A DNA stretch of 64,000 nucleotides from Xiphophorus maculatus. Its lineage: Eukaryota; Chordata; Actinopteri; Cyprinodontiformes; Poeciliidae. Of this stretch, positions 1-37,315 are shown in pieces. Under the pieces are notes generated by a model. That model saw nothing but the letters and a program-made list of their open reading frames with translations, was not told the DNA's origin and ran no database searches. Every line of letters starts with the position of its first letter. Position 1 is the stretch's first letter. Made by a program: the position numbers and the translations under genes. Location of the stretch: contig NC_036462.1 of NCBI RefSeq assembly GCF_002775205.1, positions 31,661,084-31,725,083 on the forward strand, given 5' to 3'.

Positions 1-232
1 AGGCTTTACCTGCCCCTCCACCAGGCTAAGCATTATTTGGTTATTTATAGATGACGCATTGAACTTGGCCTCACACGCTATTACTTCCAAATTATGATGC
101 CCGCTCATGCAGGTTTGAATTTTTGTAACTTTTAATATCTTTTAATACAAAAGCATGGTGGTAGGGCCGTTGGTGGACTGCCCTACCACCGGGCTTAGCA
201 GGATTTCTGGGGGAAACCCTCGGGTCTCTTAC

Positions 233-3200
233 CGTACTCCGTCCTTGGCGTTCTTCGGGTATCTGTACTGAGGCGGGGTGGAGGGGGAAGAGGGCGCGGG
301 CCGCGGCTGCCCCACGCTTGGCCCTCGAGCCTCCCACGACGACGCAGAGGGGGGGTTGACCCCATGCGAGGGAGAGTGGCTGTGGTAGGGTCTCTGGTGC
401 TGGAGAGCCGGCGCGGGAGAGCGCAGCTTGCCGTAGAGCTTGGCCTGGGGCCCGTGTCTCCGCTCGCAGTGCTTCTCAAAGGCCTGAGGCTTCACCACCT
501 GGCCACAGTGGCTGCACACCACCAGGTAGAAGTCATCGTGGCCCGGGTACAGGCCAAAGATGGACATGTCTGGCATTCAGAGAGAACGAGAAGAGAATGG
601 GAATCAAGAGTGATTTGTTGAAATAACCCTCAACTAATTTACTAATCGATTAATCGTTAACTGGAGTATACAAGTCACACACTCATACCTGTGATTAAGT
701 CAAAACTGTACAAAAATATAAATACAATTTGCATTTTGGACAAAAACAAATATATATATTTTTTAAAATGTGTAAATCTGTTCTACCCGGAACTCCTCAA
801 GTGGACGTTTTAGCTCTACCTGGTTCAATTTCTGCAAATAAAATAAACAAATAAATCTCCCATTAAGCACCATTTGCTGCCTTATGCAGCTAATAAAAAA
901 TATGATCAGCAGAAAGCAGAAAAGTTCAGCAGGAAGAGCTGAACTTCTCTGATGTTAGAATGACTGTTTTTTAGCTGCAGATGCTTCCTTTGCTATAAAT
1001 GATCAAGAGTTCACTAAAGGAACGCTGTTGGTGCATTTTAGTCAATTAAATATTTCTTTTCCAATTTAAAAAAGGAATTTCAGCATTTGTCTATTGGCAT
1101 TTTTAATGCATTTCTTATATTGTGTAAAAAAAAAAGTTTAAGTGATTCAATACAAAAATCTGCATAATCCTACAAATGTTTATCCTGTTAATCGGTTAAT
1201 CGTCAGAAAAAGCGATAGATTAATTTAAACTACTTCACATTGTAATCATCGGGATTTATTTTGAATCATAAGTTCATCTGAATCTCTCCATATTATATAT
1301 TTTTATGTAGAAACTGAATTGGTCGGTTTTGCAAAGCGTCTTAAGTTGTGAAATATTATCGTACAAATAGACTCAACTGAACTGTGTGAAAGAGGCTTCA
1401 ACAGGCCAGTTAGAGATAGCGAGTGTGTCCGGTAGCTGTTGTCCTCGCAGTGTGTTCTGCAGTTCCCTTGTTCCACTTCCTGTCTGCGTGGCGGCCTAAT
1501 TAAAAAGTTTATGACGCTGAGACTAAAATTACGAACAGATTTATTTCCAAAGGCATCAAATCTCCCTTTCTGCTAATATTTGGCTACTGCCATGAGAAAG
1601 AGTTTTAGCAGCACTTATCGCTGCATCAAAAGGTAAACCCTGACTATAAGTCTGATCTGCATTTACTGCATCACCAAAAAATAAAAAAAATCAAACTTAG
1701 CAGTTATTTATAAAGTCAATATTACCAAAAAGTCATTTAATAAAGTCTACAACACAAGGTGTACATTCAGTGATTCATAATCTTAATTTAATCTTGCAGA
1801 ACACAAGAGTTTAAACACCAGCATCTCTCTAAACAGCTTATTAAAAATATTTCCGCAATCGATTTAACTAAGTCAGCTCAGCCCTCCGGAAACAAAATGG
1901 CGGCCACCCACGAGTCAACACTGAAACCCTCGTCTATAAAGGAAGTTTTAGCAGGTAGTGGACCACAGAGGACAGAGCCAACAAGTCACAGGCGACTCAG
2001 TTTGATTGTTTTTGTACCTGAATAAAAAAAAAAAGTCTGTTTCACAAAGATGCTTTTGGCATAGAAACTGAGATCAGGTGCAGGTCTACAACAAAGTCAC
2101 TTTTACATTTGAGAGAGAGGCAGCGTAGCAGAGAAGATTCTCTTTTAGTGTGTGTTTTTGTTTAAATTAGTATTTAGTAAAATCATATTTTAAAGTTGAT
2201 TCTTAATATAACTAATAAAACTTACCTCTTTGCATAACTGATGCTAATTTCTGTTAGTCGAGTTCAATTTTGCCGTTTTGACCAATTCTGATTCGTTCCC
2301 CCCCCACAAAGTGACTAAAACACAAACTAAGACAACATGCATCAAACTTTATGCTGTTGATTCATGCGCTTATCAACAGAAAACGGAGTTGTTAGTTGAT
2401 GAATATAAAGAACAAAAAGAAAAACAAAATCAGATTTTTGTTTTTAGTATTTGATCTTCTGATATCCAATCAGAGCTGATCAAAAGAAAACGGAGGATTC
2501 TAATATCTGGCAGATTAAACGGTGCACATGCAGCACATCCAGCTGGGATCACGGAAGCGACGACATCTGACTCAAGTGCTGATGCAATGCAACCCTCCTG
2601 CAGGATGCTCACGTCCACTCAGGACTGCTAAATACAAGAAAAGTTGTTGTGCAGCATCCTCAGTGAGGCGCACACACCTGGACCAAATTCTGCTGATTTC
2701 TCACGTCACACATATGCTGCCATCCTGTCAGACTATATTTCCCGACTGGATATATAATCTGAAGGGGTTCGAGTCACTTTCTCAGACACTTCTGAAGGTT
2801 TATAAAGTCACATGCAAACTCGACTAAAATGACTTACCCTCTTTACTGAGTGACATAGCTTCTGCAGCCTTCTTCCCATTTTTGCTGCAGTCGTCCACAT
2901 CAGGCCCTGAAAACGTCAGAACATACATGTTCAGCTTTAGAGAGACGCCTCTGTTCTCATTCATTCATGTTTTCACACCTCCTTATGGAGTGCTGCATAA
3001 ATGATGGGATTGTAGGTCAGCAGCTTTTCCCCTTCGGCTGCTTCAGTTCTGTGGGGGGTTTTCTGTGTGTTTTGTTTGTTTTATTGCAACAGCTGGGACT
3101 TTATCACACAGCCACCTCATCGGCAGAGGAGATGCAACACTCTGAGTTAGCGCACAATACTTCAAACTGACAAAGGCAGGAGGGTTTTCTGTGCATCAGT

Positions 3201-3958
3201 GACAGGTGAGGTCTCCTGTCAAACACACGGTCTCACACACGGGCATAGCTGAAGCCGCAAAGCTGGAAATATTAGCACAATTCAATGAGAACACTGAGTA
3301 ACGTTTGCTAATATCAGAGATTGGGGCCAGTATTTCCATGGTGGCAGCGGCATCAGACTCCTCCTCCGTCACCGGTGTCTGCTCTGATCCTCCGGCTAGC
3401 GTTAGCGTCCCAGGCTAACCGCCTCACAGCGGCGGACCGGGCTAGCTTAGCTTCCCAGGGTGAGAAGTTGCTCGCCCAGCCAGTCGGACTAGCCTCCTTC
3501 CGCTATGCTGCCGCTGCTGCCTGACTGCTAACCCTGAGCCGAACTGTGTTCCTAAAGCACTGGCAGCTTCCTTCATGGCCGTAGCAGTAGCACACACACC
3601 ACAGCGCCCATGACTTCATTTTTAATATGGGTTTATCTTCTTGTAAGACTATGCATGTAGAAGGAGGCAGAGGGGAGCAACATGTTATCCACCCAGCACT
3701 AGGACCCGGCAGGGTCTTTGTTTGGGTAACATGGTTAGTTCTACCATCCGTTTTGAAGAAAAATAATCGCGGAGGGATGGCTGACCGGCTCCGCAGCTGC
3801 TACTGTTTGTGTCAGGATGGTTCCTTACCATCTGCCGCTGTCACACTGGCCCAGTCGGCCCAGGCAGTCCAGCTTTGACCAACGAATTCATCGAGGCTAG
3901 GTACCCGCCGATCCAGAGCAGCCATTACTTTTACTGCGCGTTCACGCACCGCCATCAT
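233..3958 (-). CDS. atxn7l2: Ataxin-7-like protein 2, N-terminal part (3 coding exons; continues past left edge)
   Basis: Coding exons, read on the minus strand: 3958-3829, 2906-2838 and 569-233, with GT-AG introns and matching phases. Two ATGs in tandem open the frame (MMAVRERAV). Exon 1 has the family block [12 protein letters not shown]. Exon 2 ends in SLSKE and completes an Asp codon with exon 3. Exon 3 carries the ataxin-7 zinc-binding block [20 protein letters not shown] (C85, C88, H100, H105) followed by [11 protein letters not shown]. That tail resembles ATXN7L2 rather than ATXN7 or ATXN7L1. The family is known to anchor the deubiquitinase module of the SAGA histone-modifying complex in the nucleus. 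The SCA7 domain and the C-terminus are not in the window. A splice donor follows position 233, so the gene continues to the left. The next gene upstream on this strand is sypl2, the same neighbour as in human, which supports the paralogue call. Confidence 0.93.
630..1260. repeat. Interspersed repeat in atxn7l2 intron 2
   Basis: The stretch is bounded by related AT-rich motifs (ctaatcgattaatcgttaac at about 640-660 and cctgttaatcggttaatcgt at about 1184-1204). This resembles a common teleost repeat with a taatcgattaatcg signature. I see no coding potential. Class not determined. Confidence 0.35.
3310..3620. other. GC-rich block inside atxn7l2 intron 1
   Basis: Raised CpG content within an otherwise AT-rich intron, with a 67-codon open frame on the plus strand (3321-3524) that matches no family I know. 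The plus strand has a donor-like CAGGGTGAG near 3455-3465. It could be a second promoter-like element or a divergent non-coding first exon, but nothing proves transcription. Confidence 0.25.
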
Positions 3959-4060
3959 CGCTGCGCGGGCAAGCGGCTTACGTCATATCTCGCGTTCTCG
4001 ACAGGACAGGAACTTCCTGCGTGCGCGCTCTGAAGCGGTGAGAAGCGACGTTGTTAATGT
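3959..4060 (-). promoter_or_regulatory. Probable atxn7l2 promoter / 5' UTR
   Basis: GC-rich, CpG-containing sequence directly upstream of the first ATG. At 4018-4029 there is an NRF1-like alternating run (tgcgtgcgcgct), beside an ETS-like core (acttcct). No TATA box is obvious. The transcription start is not defined; this is inferred from position and composition only. Confidence 0.45.
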
Positions 4061-6110
4061 TGAGGGTGTTTTTTCTTTTTTCTTTTTCTTCTAACCTTTC
4101 TGATGAGCAGAACTGGTCACAGGTGAACTGGGTTTTATCATTCGGAAAGTGTTGATACATTTCGACATTAATGTGTTGTGTTCACGCATTCCTAAAACTG
4201 TGAACAATAATAAACACTTTTTGTTTTATTTGCCAGTTTACCATAAACTATCCAAGTTCCTGTGATTCTGGGTTTATAAAGACATTTAGATTAAAAATGT
4301 CCACAAATTCTAATTAAACCATTGGAAATGGTGTAATTGCAAATTGAATTTAAATTCAACTGACTCAGTTGGCTAAAAATGTTAAATATTTGAAGAAGAA
4401 AAAAGCAGGGAACGGGGAGTTCATGTTTTTCTTAAATTGTGATAAGTCTCCAGCTCCCCCTCACATGACATGTAGGCACACCTTCCTGTTTTTTTTTTTT
4501 TAGTCCATGTAGATTCTTAAGCCATAGAGACAGTTAAAGCAGCGCATCAACTTGGTAGTGCAGTTGGTGATGAGAGGAGCAAGAGGGACTGTTATCAATA
4601 AGCTCCTAATCGACTAACTGTTCTATGAATGTCAATGTTGAGCTTGACCACAATGTTCTCCTGCAGAGGCTTGATGATGACACTGATTAAAAGAAACCAC
4701 ATTAATCTAGTAACACCTGGGAAGTTGATCCACAGTGCAGCTCAGTTGTTTACTATCTCCCCATTTAATTTGTTTTTTTCTATTGGAGCACGTTGAACTC
4801 AGACTGTAGGTGGGTTTGTGATTCCTAAGAGCCTGCAGTCATATGTGTGTAATTAATCTATATTATGCGTTTCACTTTGTGATAAAGTTCCTCAAATAAC
4901 TTGACTTCTCAATAACATTACAGTTTGCTGAACAGGTCTGTGTGTAAGAGTTTATTTTTCAAATTCCAGGATCAGGTTAAGGCAAGACTATTAGTACAGC
5001 TTCTGGGAAATCTCAAACAAATAAACATGCTCCAGTCATATTTAATAATAATACAAAGAGGTGATATATGTTAATTTTGCTGTAAAATAGCTTTGCTGTT
5101 GATAAAATCGAATTAAGGGAGGGGAGGAAATGTGGGAAACAGTTCAGACTGTGACAGCTGGAGTATTTAAGTTGCCTCTAAACATGCCTGGTTAAAATAA
5201 CTGCCTGTAACCGGAGAAGCCTGTCTAAGTTTAGAGCACATTTGTTGTAGTGTAGAAACTATACTCTGGGTAACAGTGCTGCACTAATAGATGAAAAAAT
5301 TTTTTTACCCTGTTTTGATTTCATTCATCTTTAATTTACAGCAAAAAGAAACAGGTGAAGCATCACCTTCAAGTAAAACTTGCTGTATGTAAAGCGATCC
5401 TGGCTCTGAGCAGAGGTGGGCAGAGTTACCCTAAACGTATACTCTAGTAAGAGTAGTACTACTTCAACATATTTTTACTTGAGTAAAAGTAAAAAGTAGC
5501 AGTCCAAGAAATTACTCAAGTAAGAGTAAAAAACCATTTGGTAACAAGGCAACTCAAAATATCAATCATATAAGATAAAATCAATCCGAAGAAACATTTC
5601 GCCAAATCAGTTTCCTTCAATGCAAAACTTTTGAAACTTTAACAAAAACTGCAGGTATGTGTCTGTGTTTGGTGAATTTTGGTTCAAATAAACTTGTTCA
5701 ATAGCAATACTTCACAATCAAGTAAAGGTAAAAAGTACAGCGCAGTAAACATACTCCTAAAAGTACTTCTTTTTTTCAAACGAGTTATTCAAGTGAATGT
5801 ATTAACTGGTTCTGAGCAGAACCTGCAGTTTATATGTCACCTGCTAGATGGAAAAAAAATTATCCAAATAAAATGCTCCTGTGAACCAAACGCCTTATTG
5901 CTTGAAAAGTGTTGCTACATCCCAGTAATACTTTCTAATTATCCACAGGTACTTTTTAAACCAAGTGTCGGATGCTTCAGTCGCTGCCTGTAACAGTAAC
6001 TTTGCTCCTGACTCTGTGGTGCCGACTTTATATACTTGCATAATGTTCACATGTCCAGCACTGATCTACCAAATCAAACCAGTTCATGTAGAAAAAAAAA
6101 GGAGACAGTC
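4061..6110. other. Intergenic, atxn7l2 to sypl2
   Basis: AT-rich DNA between the atxn7l2 5' end and the presumed sypl2 3' end. The only structure I see is the dispersed repeat at 5415-5825. No conserved open frame or RNA gene was recognised. Confidence 0.5.
5415..5825 (+). repeat. Dispersed teleost repeat, tacttgagtaaaagtaaaaa family (copy 1)
   Basis: Starts cagaggtgggcagagt and contains the characteristic tttttacttgagtaaaagta core. The same family recurs, whole or in part, at 11165-11345, 20930-21065, 31438-31830 and 60030-60600, some inverted. The CAGAGGTG start is typical of hAT-type non-autonomous elements, but target duplications were not established here. Confidence 0.6.
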
Positions 6111-6129
6111 CAGTCGCGCAGCTCTCGTA

Positions 6130-6135
6130 TTTATT
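6130..6135 (-). terminator. Candidate poly(A) signal of sypl2
   Basis: TTTATT on the plus strand reads AATAAA on the minus strand, about 1.26 kb beyond the sypl2 stop codon. It is a plausible end of a long 3' UTR. Other AT-rich positions nearer the stop could serve instead. Confidence 0.3.
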
Positions 6136-7012
6136 GTGTCAATACAGAAAAACAAGTGCTTCCTCCTGCACAAATGAGACATAAAAACATTACGTTTCAT
6201 TGTCAATAATCCTATAGACGAACATACAATACATCATTATGTCTGAGTAAATCTTTAAAACTGATGCTGAGGGTATAAATCAATCATTTTCAATATGACA
6301 TATCGCCCTTGGTAGTGTTTAAAACATGTCAACCAATATTCCCTCCGCACAGGTACATTCATTCCTGGTACAATGCAAGAATTTATTCCGTCAAGAATCA
6401 GAAACCGAAACATTATCGATGGCTGTGCCTGTCTGGTTACAAACATTTTACAGTTCATAGCTGGCCACTTAAAGAAATACTGACCTTTGCCTGTCAAGCA
6501 TGTTTGGGATTTTAAATCTGACAATTAGACTAAACATACCTAGCCGAGGATTTAAACTGGACTGAAAAAAAAAAAAAAGAGGGGAAGGAAATAAAAGTTG
6601 TCACAGAGAAGCTGCCTACGGAACTTTTTTCTTCAGACAAAATAGAAAGGAAACTTTAAAAAAAAAGTGCAGCAACCTGATTAGTGTTGACAAAAATTCA
6701 CATGAACTGCATATAAATAATATCACAGTAAGGCACATTTTGGTTCAAATGAAGATGACTCTTAGTGTTACTGAACAGGTTCAACATTACATTACAGGGA
6801 ATAAACCCAGTTTGCCCTGATGCTTCACCTCCACTGTGAGCTCATGGAAACCAGTCCAGTCTGCCTGGATCTGGAGTTCAACAGAAAACAAACAATAAAA
6901 ACACAAAATTGTTCCAAAGACACTTAAGAAAGTTTTGCTTTCTCGGCTGAAATAAAAAAAAAGAACTTTGACGTAAAACATACAGCTGATGTGATGTTCT
7001 AAAAAAAACCCA

Positions 7013-7048
7013 CATATATATATATATATATATATACTGTATATATAT
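7013..7048. repeat. (TA)n microsatellite in sypl2 3' region
   Basis: About 12 TA units, a short interruption (ctg), then further TA units. It sits in the presumed sypl2 3' UTR. Confidence 0.85.
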
Positions 7049-7398
7049 GTTAAAAAAAAAAGACATACAAAAAAACTACATTTTTTTTAGTGTGTCTCAG
7101 CAGTTTAGAGCATTGGTTGTCTGGTTTAGTCAGCTTCACCGAAATCCATAAAGTTGCATATTTCAACCAAATCGAACCAACTGGAAGTTCCGGGTTATAC
7201 AGTGTGAAAGCATTTAAAGTTTGGGTCTGCACTTAGTGTTTTTAACGACTTGACATCAAGAGCTGTTTGGAGAGAAGTCAAACCTTAAGCTACGTGGTGG
7301 GGCTGAACAGAAAATAAATGGCGGTCGGCCTTCCTTTGTTTCCATTTCAGCAGGCTAACATAAGAGCCGACTGGAGCTTAAGGCTGCTGAGGACGGGG

Positions 7399-20434
<13,036 letters not shown>

Positions 20435-22570
20435 AGGGACGGTTAGGAGTAAAATGTCGTCTAGTAAATTTTACTACTGTCACTTAAGCTACTTATCAAC
20501 CTTAGAGTAACTTACTGAGTATTCGAACTGACATGCGATACAACAGCAAGCTACTGTGAAACCCTACTCAACCAGCCAGCGGATGTCAAACCCACCACAA
20601 TAAAATCTACACAAGTTCCGGTTTTTTGGCTCCGCTCCTTTTCCTTTTACCGTTGCATTTTCCCAGCAAGAAGTGACGGCGAGTGGAAAAAGAGGCGGGA
20701 TATGCGGGCTGTTTTTTGTTTGTTTTTGCCACTGAACATTAGTATCATCTTTATACAACGCTAATCTGTCCGAGCGTTCGTACAATCACGTTATTTTGTT
20801 CGTAATATTTGTAATTATTTCAGTTTTACCAGAATTTTCACATAAGTTTTTATTTTTGTCTCTTTGAAAACATAATTGTAAAATATTAAATCTGATGTCT
20901 TAGCCAGTTTCTCGGAGCTCAATCGAAACACTTCTTTACTCTTATTTGAAGAATTTCTTCGATGGCTACTTTTTACTTTTACTTCAGTGAAAAACATGCT
21001 TAAGTAGTACTCTAGCTTGGGGACTATTTCTGGGTACTCTACCCTTTCAGGCTGTAGTGTAATTTGAGCGTCACGGCAGAAAAAAAAATGACCCAACCTT
21101 TCAAAACAACAAAATCATACAAACTAACAACTTGAAACATAAGTGAATTTTTTTCACAGAATTTAACATTTTCTGTTTAAGTTATTATGTTTTAAACTTT
21201 GGTTAAATATTTTGGAGTTGCACAGAAGCTTACAGTAGTTAAATATCTGAGGTTCCCTCGTTGCATGAACGCAACACTTGAGCCGAGCCCACTTGTATTT
21301 TTAGCTGCAGCCGCCATTTTGATTTTGTCTCCGTACTTCTTCGGATCTGAGCGACCCGGGACCACAACTCTCGTATTTCAGAACTTTTAAAATATCTTTT
21401 AAAAAAACAACAACTGGTAATTAACATCATACATCGTGTTTATATGCTAACTGTTGTTATTTGGAAACGTTGAAGCTGGAGAGTACATTCTCCGGTAATT
21501 ACGACATAAACAGCCATCTTAACATTTTAGCTAAGGAGAAGGTCTCGGCCTGTGTTATGTAGCATGTGCTAAAATAAGTTCTGTCGTACAAACCCGTGAC
21601 AAGTATTAGGAATAGTTCGTTATCCCTGCTTCTAGTTTTTTTGATAACCATAAAGAGTCGTGATCAGTTCATAAATTTACGTTATAGTCAAATTTCCATC
21701 ACTGCAGGGGGATCGCCCGTAGCTCGTTCCAGCTAGCTTTAAGCTATTTTACACACTTTAGAGTAAGTATGTCATCGCTTTCTTCACTTTGTCTGTTTTT
21801 AAACTTTGGTTATTTTCACCAAAGTGGGGCGGCTGTGATCCAGCTGGCCTCGCCATGTACCCAACTACAACTGGGCAAGGTACTAAAGCAAATGTTCCCT
21901 CCCTGATGCCAATCCGGTTTGAATAGACATGTTACTTTGAGAGGTAGAACGAGAAAGGCGCGACGTAAACCCGGGGAGTTTTCACGTTACTCGTGTTATT
22001 GGGAAGAACATCTTGAGCTCTTCAACGAAATCAAAATCTGCAGGCTGGAGTTCGTTCAGAGCTGCTCTGGTTTGGTCGGGGATCAGTTTTAGTCAACCGA
22101 TCTGTATGGTGGTGATCAGAACCACAATTGTTTTGTATTTTGTCTATCTGTTTTTATCAATATCCTGAGCTCTCTTGAGAAATAAACTGATACATTAGTA
22201 CAAAATTGTTTGAGTGGCGACATTATGGGAAAGGATTATAATTAGTGAAGATGTGAACCACCTGGAAACGTTCAGAACAAGGCCAAACCTGTTCAAGCTG
22301 ATCTACAGTGTAAAATGGAGGCTCCTAAGTAGCAAAAACATACACGAAATAAATAAGTGACATTCAACAGAGCTGCAGCCTGTCTTAGCATTGCACCTTG
22401 ATTTTTGTCAAATACTGCTATACCCCAGAGTCAATATCAAAAGTGTATTTCTGCTATAAATGTACCCTTTATGTTGAAATGTTCTAGCTGTTTGTGCTGT
22501 CTCTCTCCTTCTCTCTCTCTCTCTCTTTTTCTCACATTAACCCACTTTCAGTTTGTTGGGAAGTGTTTTT
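20435..22570. other. Head-to-head intergenic region, sypl2 and zc3h11a
   Basis: Contains the sypl2 promoter side (20435-20700), a partial tacttgagtaaaa-family repeat (20930-21065, inverted), and a promoter-like patch around 21290-21370. No open frame of note. A TC-rich run lies at 22500-22530. Confidence 0.5.
21290..21380 (+). promoter_or_regulatory. Possible zc3h11a promoter patch with YY1-type motif
   Basis: gccgccattttg at 21310-21321 is the reverse complement of the YY1 consensus caaaatggcggc, followed by GC-rich sequence (ctgagcgacccgggac). It lies 3 kb upstream of the zc3h11a start codon, so one or more non-coding 5' exons would be needed. Inference only. Confidence 0.3.
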
Positions 22571-22951
22571 GATTGATTTGTAGGTTTAGAGCCAGCCGTC
22601 TCGACCCTCTCTGGGGAGCTCTGGATGTGGATAGTTTGCACCCATCACAATCCGTAGGCAGAAGACTCCATTTCAGCGTTGTTAAGCAACAGCTGAAAAT
22701 CACTAGAAGCCCAGATTTCTCTCCCATTTTTTTTTTTTAAATATATATTGCCACACCGACAAACAAAATGCCCCCAGGCACAAGAAGACCCTGAAGATTT
22801 TTTCTTTTTTCAACCCAACTTTTGCCACTTGAGTTTAAAGTTTTTTTTTTGGTCCTTTCCATTCGTCTGGCTGATTAATTCCCCCTATATATTTCCTCGA
22901 TTAGTCACTTCATTTATTCATACCAAAAAAAAAAAAAAAAGGACTTTTGCA

Positions 22952-23166
22952 GCCTCTGTCAGTCCTGTTTAGCAGTCTGGCTGAGATACAGATGTCTCAC
23001 ATCGCCTGAGACCAGGGATCACATAGGAAGACGAGTTTTTCTGGGCGACCTACCCCACTTTTCCTCTTATCTCATGGATCAAGTGTTCCTTCAGGACTCC
23101 ATATAATTCCGGAGACACCGTACCAGCAGTGCACTCAAGAGGAAGACACCAGCAAAGGCACCTCAG
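22952..23166 (+). other. Candidate non-coding 5' UTR exon of zc3h11a
   Basis: An acceptor-like ggacttttgcag precedes 22952 and a good donor, ctcaggtaaag, follows 23166. The enclosed stretch has no long open frame and is less AT-rich than its surroundings. Vertebrate ZC3H11A genes have upstream non-coding exons, which fits, but the exon is unproven. Confidence 0.3.
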
Positions 23167-23989
23167 GTAAAGTGGGGCAGTGTGAACCGATGTCAGTTGT
23201 AGCTGATGGGTGTCGATGGAATTGCAAAAACTTAAACTAAGTTCTGTTGAGAGATGTTCTCTAGCCTAAATGCCCGGCTATGTTGGGGTTATGCATCTCT
23301 TGATTTGTAGCCCACATAATAATTAACTTCCTACGATTGCAACAACACGATTGGTTATTTATACAGGAAGAGTAAACCCAGATTTGCTACGATTTAATTC
23401 ACTGCGATTCAGTATGTTGTCTTCTAACAAATTGTGATGCAATTCAGTTTGATTGAATATGATAAAAAGTAAATTAGGATGTGAAAACACCGAAATAAGA
23501 GTAACTGTAAAATAAAACAAAAATTTTGAGCAATTAACATGTGATAGTTATGAAAAATCTGTCCTGTAGCAGACGTGCTTATGGGCTGTTTAATAACTAA
23601 ACTGTACGCAGGAAAATTGATTTTCTGAATTCTAAGCATTAAAAATCAAACTGTGAACAGTCTAAGGTTTAACCTCAACAGTTCATTAATGGGAAAACAT
23701 GGCCAAAAACTGGGCTAATAATTCCAACTGGGTAATAGCTTAGCTGTGGTTAAAACTTATAAAAAGAACTAAAATAATCCAAATAACGACAGAACACCTT
23801 GTGACAAATCTAAACGGTCCACATTAAATTGTGCCCTGGTCAGCACCATACAACAATAAGTTGTTTCTCCATAAAAATAAATCAATAACTTGGTCTTTGT
23901 TTCGACACATTTGCCACAGTTTTCTATTCCCCCGCCTCCCTAAAAAGTACTAGTCGTCTCAGACACCATAGTAACTCTCCAAGGTCGTC

Positions 23990-24181
23990 ATGGCAGCAGC
24001 AGAACGGCCCTACCGACGTTCGTTCGCAAACTTTAATCTGTCATCTGAACAGATTGGATTTTTGAGTCACATTTTAAAACCGATGCACAGAGATTTCCTC
24101 CGACGTCCCTTCAAGTCGGAGGAAATCCATCTGCCATGTAAACACTGGCGGACGGATTCATTATGCGACTCCCTGGTCTGA
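23990..24181 (+). other. 63-codon open frame just upstream of the zc3h11a start exon
   Basis: ATG in a fair context (gtcgtcATGG) opens a frame starting MAAAERPYRRSFANFNLSSE. Its second half contains a hairpin with arms gatttcctccga and tcggaggaaatc. I recognise no family. It lies in the presumed last 5' UTR intron of zc3h11a. It could be chance, part of a repeat, or an alternative first exon. Confidence 0.2.
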
Positions 24182-24312
24182 TGCATAACAGGAATAGAGG
24201 TAATGAGGAAGCCTTTTTTTTTTCTCTTTGTGATCTCAGGGAGAGTCGATCGTTTCAGAAGGGAACCAGCTGCTGGGTCACTGCCGCCTCTTAAGCCTCG
24301 TCACGTATTACT

Positions 24313-36555
<12,243 letters not shown>

Positions 36556-37315
36556 GAGAGAACCGGCGTGTCGGAGATGCGTCGTAAAGAATTCAGCTCA
36601 TTTCACGTATTACCTTCACGTTTGTCACATTTTAGACGACGTCTCTCGCACACCGTTCTGTCGGATGCGCTGTCGTGTGAAAATCTGCAGACTTGGATTG
36701 TGTGGGAACATTCTCCCAACTTCTTTGCGTCTGACAAGTTCCAGAAGAAAGAAAAGGAAAAGTATGTTTGTAGGAGCTGCAGTATGTCAGGAATTGATGG
36801 AGGAAAGCAGCGTTTTAGCCGGGGAGTCTTATCTGTATACTGTGTATGCAAGCTGGATATAGAACTAATGAACATAGGGGCACTTCTGCTGGTGTATTTT
36901 TCTGTTGTGTATGTCTAGGTGGATTCCTCCACTTCCTGTATTATGAGTTACAATTCTGCCCAGGTTCCCTGTGATCAGAGTTAGCATGCGAGTGGAATTC
37001 CTCCTGCCGTTTGTCACGGGTGGATTTGATCATGTTGGACTGAGACGTCTCGTCCTGAACACTTAGAAAAACCCAATCCTTGCCGAGATCCTCAGCACTC
37101 TGCATACTTTAATAATGAATACCTCAGGGAGTCTTTGTGGTGTTTCTAAGTTCTGTAGAAGAAAACACTTCTATTTCTTTTCTTTTTTTAAAAATATTGA
37201 TGTATTCTGGTAGATGATATACTGGTTTTACGATCCTTAAGTGTGATTGCTCCTCCATGACGCTTTGTCATGATCTTAAAATCATCTATGTAAATAAAAA
37301 ACACTTTTACTGACA
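36556..37315 (+). other. zc3h11a: zc3h11a 3' UTR
   Basis: Follows the TGA at 36553-36555 and extends to just past the poly(A) signal at 37293. No coding potential was recognised. Confidence 0.7.
37293..37298 (+). terminator. zc3h11a: zc3h11a poly(A) signal AATAAA
   Basis: A canonical AATAAA followed within about 25 bases by a GT-containing stretch, 740 bases after the zc3h11a stop. Confidence 0.7.

Noticed and set aside
1-40. Tiny atxn7l2 exon at the left edge (acceptor-like ttag and donor-like ggtaaag on the minus strand)
   Set aside because: It would be only 16 bases long and matches no remembered ATXN7L2 segment.
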